From assembly GCA_963811705.1 (NCBI GenBank), contig CAWESL010000012.1, positions 62,001 to 126,000 on the forward strand: a DNA stretch of 64,000 bases, written 5' to 3'. Shown in pieces: positions 8,358-17,409 of this stretch (positions within the stretch are counted from its first letter, which is position 1; each line of letters opens with the position of its first letter). This stretch comes from DATJPR01 sp963811705. Lineage in GTDB: Bacteria > Bacteroidota > Ignavibacteria > UBA10030 > UBA6906. Made by a program: the position numbers and the translations under genes. The notes under the pieces were generated by a model. It worked only from the letters and a program-made list of their open reading frames with translations, was not told the DNA's origin and ran no database searches.

Positions 8358-9099
8358 ATGAAACGCCACCAAATACTGCGAGTAGCCCTACTGATAGGTG
8401 CCATCGCATACCTCATCGGATGGCTATACCTCCCGCACGGCCGAGTGTCGCGAACTTTCATCGCAATTAGCGTGGCTCAGGTTTTTCTTTTTGTTCAGAG
8501 TTTCCGAATTTATCTGAACGAACCAAATCAAAAGAACCGACCTATATTTTCTCAATTTCGCGCTTTTCTTTTCGAGCTCGGTCTTGTTCTCAGCTCTTCC
8601 CCTTCATCGGTCCGGGTACTCGGGTTTTTCCAGAGTTCAGCATATGTCGGATTCTACTTCCAAGAATATATTTCCCTTGGCTTGTACTATGTACTCTTCG
8701 CGACTGCTGATCGTCTATCTAGTCTGTGGACGCCATTCTTGAGGGAATTCAAGACATGGCAAAAATACTCCATAGCATTCGCAATTGTTGGCGCTTTCTA
8801 TGTCTTATTACAACTACCCACTCTCAACGATGCGAAGTATCTTTATAGAACATCTGATATAGTCGAGTGGAAGGTGGTCGACAATGCGGCATCTCGGAGT
8901 TCAAGAGCTCTCAACAGGCAATACAATACCGACCGGCGAAGCAAATCGCGGACAAGTAGAGCTCAATTCTTGGAATGGAATTAGGAAAACTGGGAGTGCT
9001 CTTCCCTGAGGAGAAGATTCAGTCGAATTGCCCAGCTTACTTCCATACACTGAAGAGACGAAATTACGTCATACTTTTGTGTCGGCCCACTCTATATGA
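8358..9099 (+). pseudogene. Polytopic membrane protein gene, apparently frameshifted
   Basis: The ATG at 8358 follows TAGGA and a strong promoter. The first frame encodes ~170 residues with about four hydrophobic segments (RVALLIGAIAYLIGWLYL, RTFIAISVAQVFLFVQSF, FYFQEYISLGLYYVLFA, YSIAFAIVGAFYVLLQL). After about 8870 the frame turns Arg/Ser-rich and stops at 8984. The +1 frame then reads plausible protein (VELNSWNGIRKTG, then EDSVELPSLLPYTEETKLRH) and ends in a TGA at 9097-9099 that overlaps the next ATG (ATGA), but it holds an internal TGA near 9006. One or more frameshifts, either real decay or sequencing error, are the simplest reading. No family recognised. Confidence 0.5.
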
Positions 9100-9555
9100 A
9101 TGTGATATTCCTTTGCATCTTAAGTGTTGGGTTCACACTATTGTTCTTCGGATATCAATACATGAAGGACCCTCCACAAGGCGCTTATATTGAGCGGATC
9201 ATGTTTCTTCTTCTTAGTCTTCTTAGTCTTGAAGATTCTCCACTCATGGAGTTTCGTAAAGAGCCTCGAGTGGGGTCCATTGGCAGACATCCTACAAAAG
9301 GGACAGTACGTCTCAGTGTTCGTGCTGTTGCTGATGGGACTGTTTTTTACTCTTCGGCTTCGCTTTATCAAGTCGGTCAAAGGTGAGTTTTACGAAAACG
9401 AGCTTGCCTCGCGTCCCGCGGGTGTCATGCGCTGGCGTGATGCGCTCGACAATCTCGTGATTCGTCATTTTTTGGATCCTCGCCTTGAATCTCGCCGGGT
9501 GTTGGCAATCCCCCGAAATAACCACGGCAAGTCATCCACTCACACCCAACTATAG
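9096..9555 (+). pseudogene. Small membrane protein gene, apparently frameshifted
   Basis: The ATG at 9096 overlaps the end of the preceding broken gene. The first frame reads MNVIFLCILSVGFTLLFFGY and continues to ~9220. There, a CTTCTTAGT direct repeat coincides with a switch to the +1 frame, which stays open to the TAG at 9553-9555 and encodes a second membrane helix (YVSVFVLLLMGLFFTLRL) and a charged tail (MRWRDALDNLVIRHFLDP). Repeat-associated slippage at 9203-9223 would explain the shift. The gene lies 15 bases upstream of the AAA+ regulator, suggesting an operon. Family unknown. Confidence 0.45.
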
Positions 9556-9570
9556 AAGGGTCAGTTTGGC

Positions 9571-10599
9571 ATGGAAAACCCACAGGATCGGGCATCGGAG
9601 GAGAAGAAAAACGGCGGCACTGCGGATTATCCCATTGTCGGGAAGAGTAAGGCGGTTGAACAACTGATCAAGCAGATTGCCAAGCTTGCGAAGAACCGGC
9701 GTGATATCGTCATCATCGGTGAGGCGGGGACCGGAAAAGGCGCAGTTGCCAAGAACGTTTTTATCCAGGGAAAAATTGTCGACGCTCAACAGCCGTTCAT
9801 GTCGATAAATCTCTCCGTGATCGACGATCGCGAACTCGAGGCCGTCCTGTTCGGGTTCGATCGGGGCGTCGAAGGATTGCCGTATACCTCTAAACGCGGT
9901 CTGTTCGAGCAGGCCAACGGAGGAACCGTCCTCATCGAGGAACTCGAAGAGGCGAGCTTCCGAAACCAGATGAAGATACTCAGCTTCATCAACGAGCGCA
10001 AGACACGACGCATCGGCGGTGATGCCAATGAGCAGGTGGATATCCGATTGATCATCACGCTCAAAGACGACCCGGCATCGCTCGTCGAGCGCCGGAAATT
10101 GCTCGAAGAACTGTACGGGAAAATCATGGAGTTCGAACGGGTCGATGTTCCGCCGCTCCGTGACCGACCCGAAGACATTCCCTTGCTCGTCAAGCACTTT
10201 GCCACGGATATCAGCAGGGAGCTGGGTATCGGCGATGTGGCGATCGATGTGAACGCCATCGACGTTCTAATCCATCAACCGTGGAAGGAGAACATTCGCG
10301 AGTTGAAGGCGGTCGTCGACAAGTGCGTTTTGTTCTCCCATGATGGCCGCTTTATCCTCCCGCCGGAGTTGGTCGACGAGAAGACGGAAGTGGTGAAAAT
10401 GATCAATAACATCATGGCAGGCCAGGAGTTCGTCCTCGACAAGTCACTCGATGTGATCGAGAAGGGCATTATCGAACGGTCACTTGAGAAGTTCGGATTC
10501 AACCAGTCGAAGGCGGCGCAATTCCTTGGCATGACCGAGCAGACGTTCCGCTACAAACTCAAACGACTCGGCATCGCAAGCGCCCGTTCGCGGGCCTGA
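9571..10599 (+). CDS. AAA+ enhancer-binding-like regulator lacking the GAFTGA loop
   Basis: A 342-residue protein with an NtrC-type AAA+ module and a C-terminal Fis-type helix-turn-helix (NQSKAAQFLGMTEQTFRYKLKRL). Walker A is GEAGTGKG (residues ~51-58). The position of the sigma-54-contacting GAFTGA loop reads RGVEGLP, and Walker B reads VLIEELEE instead of the usual hydrophobic-DE. The R-finger region (PPLRDRPEDIPLLVKHF) is kept. There is no receiver or other sensory domain. Known family members need GAFTGA to open sigma-54 holoenzyme, so this one may act without sigma-54 or be controlled by the adjacent membrane genes. GAAGGG lies just upstream of the ATG. Confidence 0.8.
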   Translation: MENPQDRASEEKKNGGTADYPIVGKSKAVEQLIKQIAKLAKNRRDIVIIGEAGTGKGAVAKNVFIQGKIVDAQQPFMSINLSVIDDRELEAVLFGFDRGVEGLPYTSKRGLFEQANGGTVLIEELEEASFRNQMKILSFINERKTRRIGGDANEQVDIRLIITLKDDPASLVERRKLLEELYGKIMEFERVDVPPLRDRPEDIPLLVKHFATDISRELGIGDVAIDVNAIDVLIHQPWKENIRELKAVVDKCVLFSHDGRFILPPELVDEKTEVVKMINNIMAGQEFVLDKSLDVIEKGIIERSLEKFGFNQSKAAQFLGMTEQTFRYKLKRLGIASARSRA

Positions 10600-10630
10600 G
10601 CCGCTTCTTTTTCCCGTCATCACGGCCGAC

Positions 10631-10660
10631 GCCCCGTCAAAGTGACGGGGCGTTCGTATT
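10631..10660 (+). terminator. Rho-independent terminator behind the AAA+ regulator
   Basis: GCCCCGTCA (10631-10639) and TGACGGGGC (10643-10651) form a perfect nine-base stem with an AAG loop, followed by GTTCGTATTTT. The stop codon of the convergent glycosyltransferase gene lies inside the left arm. Confidence 0.7.
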
Positions 10661-11773
10661 TTCGGGCTCCGGGGCTCCGCCGTAGCCGCGTTCTTTCCAA
10701 ACGACCGCGCCCGTCAGAACGACGATCGGAGGGTAGAGGAGAACGTAAAGGAAGTAATACGCTTCAAAGAACAGGAACGATCGCAGGAGGGCGAGTCGGT
10801 GAAAGCTCTTCAATGAGGGGATCGTGAGGACGACATCGGCGAAGAGTTTGATCGCGAAGGGGATGACCGCGATGGGGGGATCGATGATGAGCCCGGCCAC
10901 GAGCAGGACATTGAACAAGTATGGAATGGCAAAGAGAGCGATGGCGGCGGGACTCATGCCTTTGCCCCCTGCAAACCATCGTTTCTTCTGCAGGTAGAGT
11001 TCTTGCCATGTCTGGCAGGGATGACTTCTGGTCAGCGTCGCCGGCTCTCGCGGAATCCGCGCGCGAAAGCTGCCGTTTCGTGTGATCGCGTGAAAGAGGG
11101 CATAGTCCTCGGTAACGCTGAACGGAATTGTCCGATATCCGCCGACGGAGACGTACGCGGAGCGACGTACCGAGAGGTTTGTGCCGACCGCCGTCACCGG
11201 AAACCCTATCCTGACCAGTCCGGCTGCAGCGGAGAAAAGGAAGAACCAGTCGATCGCCTGCATCTCGGTGAACGGGGTTTTCCCCAGCAGCGAAGTGAAT
11301 CCCCCCACCAGGCCTATCTGCTCCTCAGTGTAGTATTTTACTGTGTTCTCCACCCAACTTGCCGGAATCTCGCAGTCTGCATCGGTGAAGAGTAAAATCT
11401 CCCCGTGGGAAGCCTCAATCCCCTGTGTTACTGCGTTCGTCTTTCCCCGAAGGTGACCCGTCCCGGGCATCGCCTTCAGAAGGGTAATCCACGGGAAACG
11501 GCCCGCATATCGTTTGACGATGGATGAGGTGGCGTCGGTCGACCGATCATCGACGACGACAACATGCAGGAGATGCTTTGGATATGTAAGGCGGGCAATC
11601 GATTCGAGGCACGCTTCAATCCGGTCTTCTTCGTTCCTTGCCGCAATGATGATGTCGACCGTCGGACGAAATTCGCTATCGACCTCATATCGTGCGGCGA
11701 AAGCGCCCCATGCAAAAACCAGCAGACCGGCGGAGGAGACAACGGCGAGAACGAGAAGGATCCCTTCGAGCAT
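10637..11773 (-). CDS. Membrane-bound family 2 glycosyltransferase
   Basis: A 378-residue protein with an N-terminal membrane helix (ILLVLAVVSSAGLLVFAWGAF) and a GT-A catalytic domain. The D,D,D,QxxRW-type signature of processive GT2 enzymes is visible: VVVDDRS, FTDADCE, VTEDYAL and LQKKRW. Three to four C-terminal hydrophobic segments follow (FAIPYLFNVLLVAGLI, ALLRSFLFFEAYYFLYVLL). Such enzymes use nucleotide sugars at the inner membrane to build polysaccharides or glycolipids. It stands alone, divergent from the M16 peptidase gene, and its acceptor is unknown. Confidence 0.85.
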   Translation of the reverse strand: MLEGILLVLAVVSSAGLLVFAWGAFAARYEVDSEFRPTVDIIIAARNEEDRIEACLESIARLTYPKHLLHVVVVDDRSTDATSSIVKRYAGRFPWITLLKAMPGTGHLRGKTNAVTQGIEASHGEILLFTDADCEIPASWVENTVKYYTEEQIGLVGGFTSLLGKTPFTEMQAIDWFFLFSAAAGLVRIGFPVTAVGTNLSVRRSAYVSVGGYRTIPFSVTEDYALFHAITRNGSFRARIPREPATLTRSHPCQTWQELYLQKKRWFAGGKGMSPAAIALFAIPYLFNVLLVAGLIIDPPIAVIPFAIKLFADVVLTIPSLKSFHRLALLRSFLFFEAYYFLYVLLYPPIVVLTGAVVWKERGYGGAPEPENTNAPSL

Positions 11774-11857
11774 GCAAATTGGAGATGGTGGCGGAAATAA
11801 TGCCTCAAGCTAGGAAAAAGGTTGGCGTCTTGCAAGACCCGCTGTTCTGTCGCTTTC

Positions 11858-11886
11858 TTGACTCTCCCTCCCAAATTGGATATATT
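11858..11886 (+). promoter_or_regulatory. Sigma-70-like promoter of the M16-aminotransferase-nuo operon
   Basis: TTGACT (11858-11863), exactly 17 bases, then TATATT (11881-11886). The predicted start is ~43 bases upstream of the ATG at 11937. Confidence 0.62.
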
Positions 11887-11936
11887 TTTGTAAAATCACT
11901 GCACAGCAGAGAGCGCAGAGCCCCGCACGCCATTGC

Positions 11937-13223
11937 ATGCCTACAAGACCTGTTCGTATCCAACGCCCCGGGACCTTAGAATCATCGTACCAAAAGACCA
12001 CGCTTGACAACGGGATTCGCATCGTTACCGAGCAGCTCCCGCACGTCCGGTCGGTTTCGCTCGGCGTATGGGCGGATGTCGGCTCACGGGATGAATCGCC
12101 CGAGCACAACGGCCTCAGCCATTTTGTCGAGCATATGGTATTCAAGGGGACGCGCAATCGCAATGTTCGCGAAATTGCCCAGAGCCTCGAATCGCTGGGG
12201 GGCTACCTCAACGCGTTCACGACGAAGGAGCACACTTGTTTCTATGCCCGCGTCCTCGATGCGCATGTCCCCCAGGCCATGGATGTCCTCGCTGACCTCA
12301 TCCTGAATCCCACATTCGACAAGAAGGAACTGGAAAAGGAAAAGCAGGTCGTTATCGAAGAGCTCCGGAATTCCGAAGACGATCCGGAGGACATCATCCA
12401 TGACTATTTTGAGAAGGCCCTGTTCCCGGAGCATACGTTGGGAAATCCGATCATCGGGACGGAGGAAAATCTCAGGCGTTTTGAACGTTCCGATCTTTGC
12501 GAGCATGCGGCTGAACACTACCGGCCGCAGTCCCTTGTGGTTGCCGCAGCGGGAAATCTCCTGCATGCTGATATTGTCCGACTGACCCGGAAGCATTTCG
12601 GCCGACTCCGTTCAGCGCGCGGAAGCCGATCCAGGACCCGCGGCCCTGTTGCCGGGGGGCTTCGCGGACTGAAAGAATACAAGAAACCGATCCAACAGTC
12701 GCACCTTTGCCTCGGCTCGGTCGCGTACAGCATGAAGCATCGCGATCGCTATGCCCTGCTGGTCCTCAATGGACTTCTCGGGGAAGGGATGAGTTCACGG
12801 CTGTATCAAACCATTCGCGAACGGTACGGCCTTGCATATTCCGTTTACTCGTTTGTCACGTTCCTGAGCGATACCGGGATGTTTGGCGTCTACATCGGAA
12901 CCGATCAAAAGAACCTTGACCGTTCGCGCGGGCTCGCCGAACGCGAATTGCGACGTCTTGCGGAGAAGGCCGTGCCGGCGTCCGAGATCGAACGGACGAA
13001 ATCCCAGATCAAAGGAAACCTGATGCTGGGACTCGAAAGCATGTCGAACCGGATGATGCGGCTCGGCGGCTCCGAACTCTATCTCCAGACGTATCAGCCT
13101 GTGGACGACGTGCTCCGCCACGTCGACCGCGTCACCGCCTCAGACGTCCGCAAGGTGGCGCTCGATCTTTTCGACCTTGAACGATTTTCGACCATCATCG
13201 TTCGTCCTTCGGGGCGATCGTGA
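11937..13223 (+). CDS. M16 family zinc peptidase (insulinase/MPP-like)
   Basis: A 428-residue single-unit M16B peptidase. The inverted zinc motif HFVEH is at residues 62-66 and the third ligand glutamate lies in VVIEELRNSEDD (about residues 138-148). The C-terminal half carries the inactive-fold partner domain with a typical RYGLAYSVYSF segment. There is no signal peptide, so it is probably cytoplasmic. Family members degrade peptides or process precursors; the substrate is unknown. It begins a run of closely spaced plus-strand genes (13 bases to the aminotransferase) that continues into complex I genes. Confidence 0.9.
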   Translation: MPTRPVRIQRPGTLESSYQKTTLDNGIRIVTEQLPHVRSVSLGVWADVGSRDESPEHNGLSHFVEHMVFKGTRNRNVREIAQSLESLGGYLNAFTTKEHTCFYARVLDAHVPQAMDVLADLILNPTFDKKELEKEKQVVIEELRNSEDDPEDIIHDYFEKALFPEHTLGNPIIGTEENLRRFERSDLCEHAAEHYRPQSLVVAAAGNLLHADIVRLTRKHFGRLRSARGSRSRTRGPVAGGLRGLKEYKKPIQQSHLCLGSVAYSMKHRDRYALLVLNGLLGEGMSSRLYQTIRERYGLAYSVYSFVTFLSDTGMFGVYIGTDQKNLDRSRGLAERELRRLAEKAVPASEIERTKSQIKGNLMLGLESMSNRMMRLGGSELYLQTYQPVDDVLRHVDRVTASDVRKVALDLFDLERFSTIIVRPSGRS

Positions 13224-13236
13224 ACCCGGGTCTCTC

Positions 13237-14679
13237 ATGATCACAGTTGACCAGCTCAATCCGCGGCTTCGGGCCGCTGAATATGCGGTCCGCGGACCCA
13301 TCGTCCAGCGGGCGCAGGAATTGGAGTTGCAGGGGAGAAGGATCATTTACTGCAATATTGGCAATCCCCAGGCCTTGAAGCAGAAACCGCTTACCTATCT
13401 GCGCCAGGTGATCAGCCTTCTTGAATATCCTGACCTCATGAGCGATGCTCTCCTCGTGAAGCAATTTCCTGCGGACCTGATCGAGCGCGCAAAAAGGATC
13501 CTGAAGGAACACCCCCATGGAACAGGTGCGTATACACAAAGCCAGGGGATTCCTTTTATTCGTCAGGCGGTTGCGGATTTCATTGCACGGCGCGACGGAA
13601 TCGCAGCGGACAAAGACCACATCATCCTGACCGATGGTGCGAGTAAGGGTGCACAATCGGTGATCATGGCGCTCTTACGGGACCCGGACGACGGGTTTAT
13701 GATCCCCATCCCACAGTACCCGCTCTATAGCGCGACGCTCACCTTGTATGGTGGAACGCAAATCGGATATTTCCTCGACGAGCATCACCGATGGCAGTTG
13801 AGCGAGAGCATTCTCAGTGAGAGCTTTGAGCAGGCGAGGAGCAGGGGGATCCGCCCTGTGTGCCTCGTCGTTATCAATCCCGGAAATCCGACGGGTGCCG
13901 TCCTGACGCCGGACAATATCGCGATGATCATCAGGTTTGCCCGCCGGCACTCACTGGCGCTTCTTGCCGATGAAGTCTACCAGGAAAACATCTACGCGGC
14001 GGGGAGTCGATTCATCTCCTTTGCGCGTGTGATGAACGATCTTGACGAGAATCAGGTACCGCTCTTTTCCATCCACTCAGTCTCAAAAGGATATCTCGGG
14101 GAGTGCGGTCATCGTGGCGGATACCTCGAATTCCGAAATGTCCCGGATGATGTGCTTGCGCAGTTTGTGAAGCAGCAGACCATCAGTCTCTGCGCGAACG
14201 TCGATGGTCAGCTCGCAACGTACCTGATGGTTTCTCCTCCGCATCCCGGCGACGAAAGCTATGAGACCTTCGTCCGCGAGCGGGACGGCGTGTTGCAGTC
14301 GCTAAAGAAGAAGGCGGAGATTCTCGGTCGCGGGATCAACGCGATCCCCGGAATGCATCTCGAGATGCCGGAAGGCGCGATGTACGGCTTCGTCCGGTTC
14401 GAACTTCCGCCTTCCGGTAACACCCGGCGGAAGACGGTGTCCGGCGACGATCCGGGTGCGGTCGAGAAGGAACGCGACGAGGCGTACTGTCTCGCCCTGC
14501 TTGAAGAAACCGGGATCTGCGTCGTTCCCGGATCGGGGTTCGGTCAGGAAGCCGGGACCTTCCATTTCCGCACCACCTTCCTCCCGCCGCAGGAAGAAAT
14601 CGAAGAACTTGTCAACCGCCTGAAGGCGTTTCATTTACGATATACCACCCGTGCAGTCGCGGAGTCCATGGGATCATGA
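13237..14679 (+). CDS. Alanine aminotransferase-type PLP enzyme
   Basis: A 480-residue class I/II aminotransferase from ATG 13237; the frame is open 60 bases further but that overlaps the M16 gene. The Schiff-base lysine lies in HSVSKGYLGECGHRGGY, which matches the eukaryote-like alanine aminotransferase subgroup, and NPGNPTG and ADEVYQEN are the standard cofactor motifs. The enzyme would interconvert alanine/2-oxoglutarate and pyruvate/glutamate. The stop overlaps the nuoG start (ATGA), indicating cotranslation with a complex I subunit. This is an uncommon pairing. Confidence 0.87.
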   Translation: MITVDQLNPRLRAAEYAVRGPIVQRAQELELQGRRIIYCNIGNPQALKQKPLTYLRQVISLLEYPDLMSDALLVKQFPADLIERAKRILKEHPHGTGAYTQSQGIPFIRQAVADFIARRDGIAADKDHIILTDGASKGAQSVIMALLRDPDDGFMIPIPQYPLYSATLTLYGGTQIGYFLDEHHRWQLSESILSESFEQARSRGIRPVCLVVINPGNPTGAVLTPDNIAMIIRFARRHSLALLADEVYQENIYAAGSRFISFARVMNDLDENQVPLFSIHSVSKGYLGECGHRGGYLEFRNVPDDVLAQFVKQQTISLCANVDGQLATYLMVSPPHPGDESYETFVRERDGVLQSLKKKAEILGRGINAIPGMHLEMPEGAMYGFVRFELPPSGNTRRKTVSGDDPGAVEKERDEAYCLALLEETGICVVPGSGFGQEAGTFHFRTTFLPPQEEIEELVNRLKAFHLRYTTRAVAESMGS

Positions 14680-16358
14680 TCAACCTTACGATTGATGGCA
14701 AAGCGATCCAAACTGAACCCGGGCGCAGCGTTATCGAAGCCGCCCGCGAAAACGGCATTGAGATCCCACATTTTTGCTGGCATCCGCGCCTCACGGTTGC
14801 CGGCAACTGTCGGATGTGTCTTGTAGAAATCGAGAAGATGCCGAAACTGGCGATCGCATGCGCGACGCAGGCGACGGAAGGTCTGGTCGTTCACACCGCG
14901 ACGCCCCGGGTCGTCGATGCGCGACATGCAGTCATGGAATTCCTTCTGATCAACCATCCTCTCGATTGCCCGATCTGTGACGAGGCGGGGGAATGCAAGC
15001 TGCAGGACTACGCCTATAAGTACAGCACCGGGACCAGCCGCTTCAACGAAGACAAGGTCCATAAGCCGAAGCGCGTGACCCTGGGACCTCATGTCATGCT
15101 CGATGTCGAGCGCTGCATCATGTGTTCCCGTTGCGTCAGGTTCTGCGACGAGATAGCGAAAAAACCGCAGCTGACTTTTACCGAGCGCGGAGATCACGTG
15201 GTTCTCACGACCTTCCCGGGCGAGCAACTGGATAACCCGTACTCCATGAATGTCATCGACATTTGTCCCGTGGGGGCGTTGACGAGCCGGGAATTCCGGT
15301 TCCAGGCGCGCGTCTGGGAGATGTCGTCCACCGAGAGCGTCTGTCCCGGATGCGCCCGGGGGTGCAACATCAACATCTGGGTCAGGAACAACGAGATCCT
15401 GCGCCAGACTCCGCGGTTGAATATGGCGGTCAACAAAGAGTGGATGTGCGACTTTGGTCGACTCGAGACGAAAAACGAAGTCGGGCAGGACGCCAGAATC
15501 AAAAGCCCGCGGATCAAGATGCATGAGGCGTTCAAGGACGTGAGTTGGGATGAAGCTCTTGCCAGCGTTGCATCGGAGCTCAAGGTATTCCGGCGAAGCG
15601 AGATCGCTCTCCTGGGCTCCGCCCGGGCAACGGTCGAGGACAACTTCGTGCTGCAGAAGTTTGCGCGGGAAGCGCTCGGGACCAAGCTCGTCGATTTCGT
15701 GTCGCATGTGAAGCCGGGGAGCGGCGATGACCTGCTGCTTTCTGAAGACAAGGCGCCGAATTCCCGGGGGGCCATCGAAGTGGGGGTGCGTCCCTCGGAT
15801 CCGACTCTGGGGTACGAGGGCATCCTCCGAGCGATTAAGGAACGGCGCATCAAGGCGCTTCTGGTGATGGATGATGATATCGCCACCAACCAGGAGGTCG
15901 CCCGTCTCTTGGAGATGCTGGAATACCTGGTGGTCCTATCTCCGACCGAGAACGCCACGACAAAGTTGGCGGATGCAGTTCTTCCCTGCTCGACGTATGC
16001 GGAACGGCATGGCACGTTCGTCAATGCCGACGGACGAGTCCAGCGACTTCGGCCCGCGGTGGCCCTGATCGAACAGGACAGGGCAATGGACGGGTATGCC
16101 CAGAGCAGGCTCGACAAATTTGGTACAACCTTCGACCGGTGGGGAAGGGGATTGAAACGCGATGCACGACCGTCCTGGCGGATTCTGACCGGGATTGCAG
16201 CGGCGATGGGCACTCGATACCGGTACGGATCCGCCGAAGATATCTTCACGGAAGTGGCCTCGTTCATCCCGTCGTTCCGGGGAATGAGCTACATGAAACT
16301 CGGCAACAAAGGATTGCCGCTGCACGAGGCGAAAACAGTCCAGGCCCTGGCTATTTAA
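14676..16358 (+). CDS. nuoG: NADH-quinone oxidoreductase subunit G
   Basis: A 560-residue subunit of the complex I peripheral arm. The N-terminal ferredoxin-like domain has the [2Fe-2S] cysteines (HFCWHP, GNCRMC, ACAT). Next come the His/Cys cluster motif (HPLDCPICDEAGECKLQD) and a [4Fe-4S] motif (CIMCSRCVRFC ... CPVGAL). The molybdopterin-oxidoreductase-type Fe-S site (CPGCARGCN ... WMCDFGR, the N7 site) is intact. The molybdopterin-like C-terminal domain is short compared with the 680-900 residues typical of NuoG. It overlaps the aminotransferase gene and is followed 22 bases later by nuoH. Confidence 0.92.
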   Translation: MINLTIDGKAIQTEPGRSVIEAARENGIEIPHFCWHPRLTVAGNCRMCLVEIEKMPKLAIACATQATEGLVVHTATPRVVDARHAVMEFLLINHPLDCPICDEAGECKLQDYAYKYSTGTSRFNEDKVHKPKRVTLGPHVMLDVERCIMCSRCVRFCDEIAKKPQLTFTERGDHVVLTTFPGEQLDNPYSMNVIDICPVGALTSREFRFQARVWEMSSTESVCPGCARGCNINIWVRNNEILRQTPRLNMAVNKEWMCDFGRLETKNEVGQDARIKSPRIKMHEAFKDVSWDEALASVASELKVFRRSEIALLGSARATVEDNFVLQKFAREALGTKLVDFVSHVKPGSGDDLLLSEDKAPNSRGAIEVGVRPSDPTLGYEGILRAIKERRIKALLVMDDDIATNQEVARLLEMLEYLVVLSPTENATTKLADAVLPCSTYAERHGTFVNADGRVQRLRPAVALIEQDRAMDGYAQSRLDKFGTTFDRWGRGLKRDARPSWRILTGIAAAMGTRYRYGSAEDIFTEVASFIPSFRGMSYMKLGNKGLPLHEAKTVQALAI

Positions 16359-16380
16359 TGGAGATGTCTACGGGAGCATC

Positions 16381-17400
16381 ATGGAATTTCTTCTCATCTC
16401 TCTGATAAAAATCGTCATCGTCCTCCTGGTCATCCTGACGACCGTGGCGAATCTCGTATATATGGAACGGCGCATTAGTGCGTTCATCCAGAACCGGATC
16501 GGGCCGAACCGCGTCGGTCCCTGGGGTCTTCTGCAGGCACCGGCAGATGTCCTGAAGCTTTTCATTAAGGAAGATATTGTTCCGGCGACGGCGAACCGGT
16601 TCATCCACACGCTCGCACCCGTCATCTCGCTGAGCGTGGCGCTGACGACCTTCGCCGTCATCCCGTTTGGGGACCGGATCACACTCTTCGGACAGGACGT
16701 CAAGCTGATGATCGCCGACGTGAATATCGGCGTTCTCTATATTCTCGCCTTGACGTCTCTCGGGGTGTACGGAATTACTCTGAGCGGTTGGTCTTCGAAT
16801 AACAAATACTCCCTGCTCGGCGGTCTTCGTTCGTCGGCGCAGCTCATCAGTTACGAGCTCTCCATGGGTCTTTCCTTGATCGGCGTCTTGATGATTGCGG
16901 GAACCGTGCGGCTCGACCGGATCGTGGAGATGCAATCCGGCCTTCAATGGAACATATTTCTGACACCACTGGGATTTATCACGTTCCTCGTTGCGTCCTT
17001 CGCCGAGACCAACAGACTCCCGTTCGACCTTCCGGAGGCCGAGCCGGAACTCGTTGGAGGCTATCATACGGAATACTCCGGCATGAAGTTCGGAAGTTTT
17101 TTTCTGGCTGAATATGCAAATATGATCACTTCCAGTGCCCTGATCGTGACGCTGTTTTTGGGCGGCTGGCAGGTACCTTTCCTTGATCGATTGGGCCTTC
17201 CGGCGATGTGGATGAGCATTATCGGAATCCTGGCATTTGTTCTCAAGGTTTCAGCGATCCTCGTGTTTTACATGTGGGTGCGGTGGACGTTGCCGCGTTT
17301 TCGCTATGATCAGCTGATGAATCTCGGCTGGAAGGTGATGCTTCCCGTCGCTCTGTTGAACCTCGTGGTGACTGCGGGGTGGTTGTTGATGTGGAGATGA
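16381..17400 (+). CDS. nuoH: NADH-quinone oxidoreductase subunit H
   Basis: A 339-residue, eight-helix membrane subunit that forms the quinone site at the junction of the two complex I arms. Family signatures are ERRISAFIQNRIGPNRVGPWG near residue 30 and the charged loop ETNRLPFDLPEAEPELVGGY near residue 205. A GGGAG site precedes the ATG. The order nuoG-nuoH-nuoI is the usual local order, but nuoA-F and nuoJ-N are not in this window. Confidence 0.96.
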   Translation: MEFLLISLIKIVIVLLVILTTVANLVYMERRISAFIQNRIGPNRVGPWGLLQAPADVLKLFIKEDIVPATANRFIHTLAPVISLSVALTTFAVIPFGDRITLFGQDVKLMIADVNIGVLYILALTSLGVYGITLSGWSSNNKYSLLGGLRSSAQLISYELSMGLSLIGVLMIAGTVRLDRIVEMQSGLQWNIFLTPLGFITFLVASFAETNRLPFDLPEAEPELVGGYHTEYSGMKFGSFFLAEYANMITSSALIVTLFLGGWQVPFLDRLGLPAMWMSIIGILAFVLKVSAILVFYMWVRWTLPRFRYDQLMNLGWKVMLPVALLNLVVTAGWLLMWR

Positions 17401-17409
17401 GTCCAAGGA

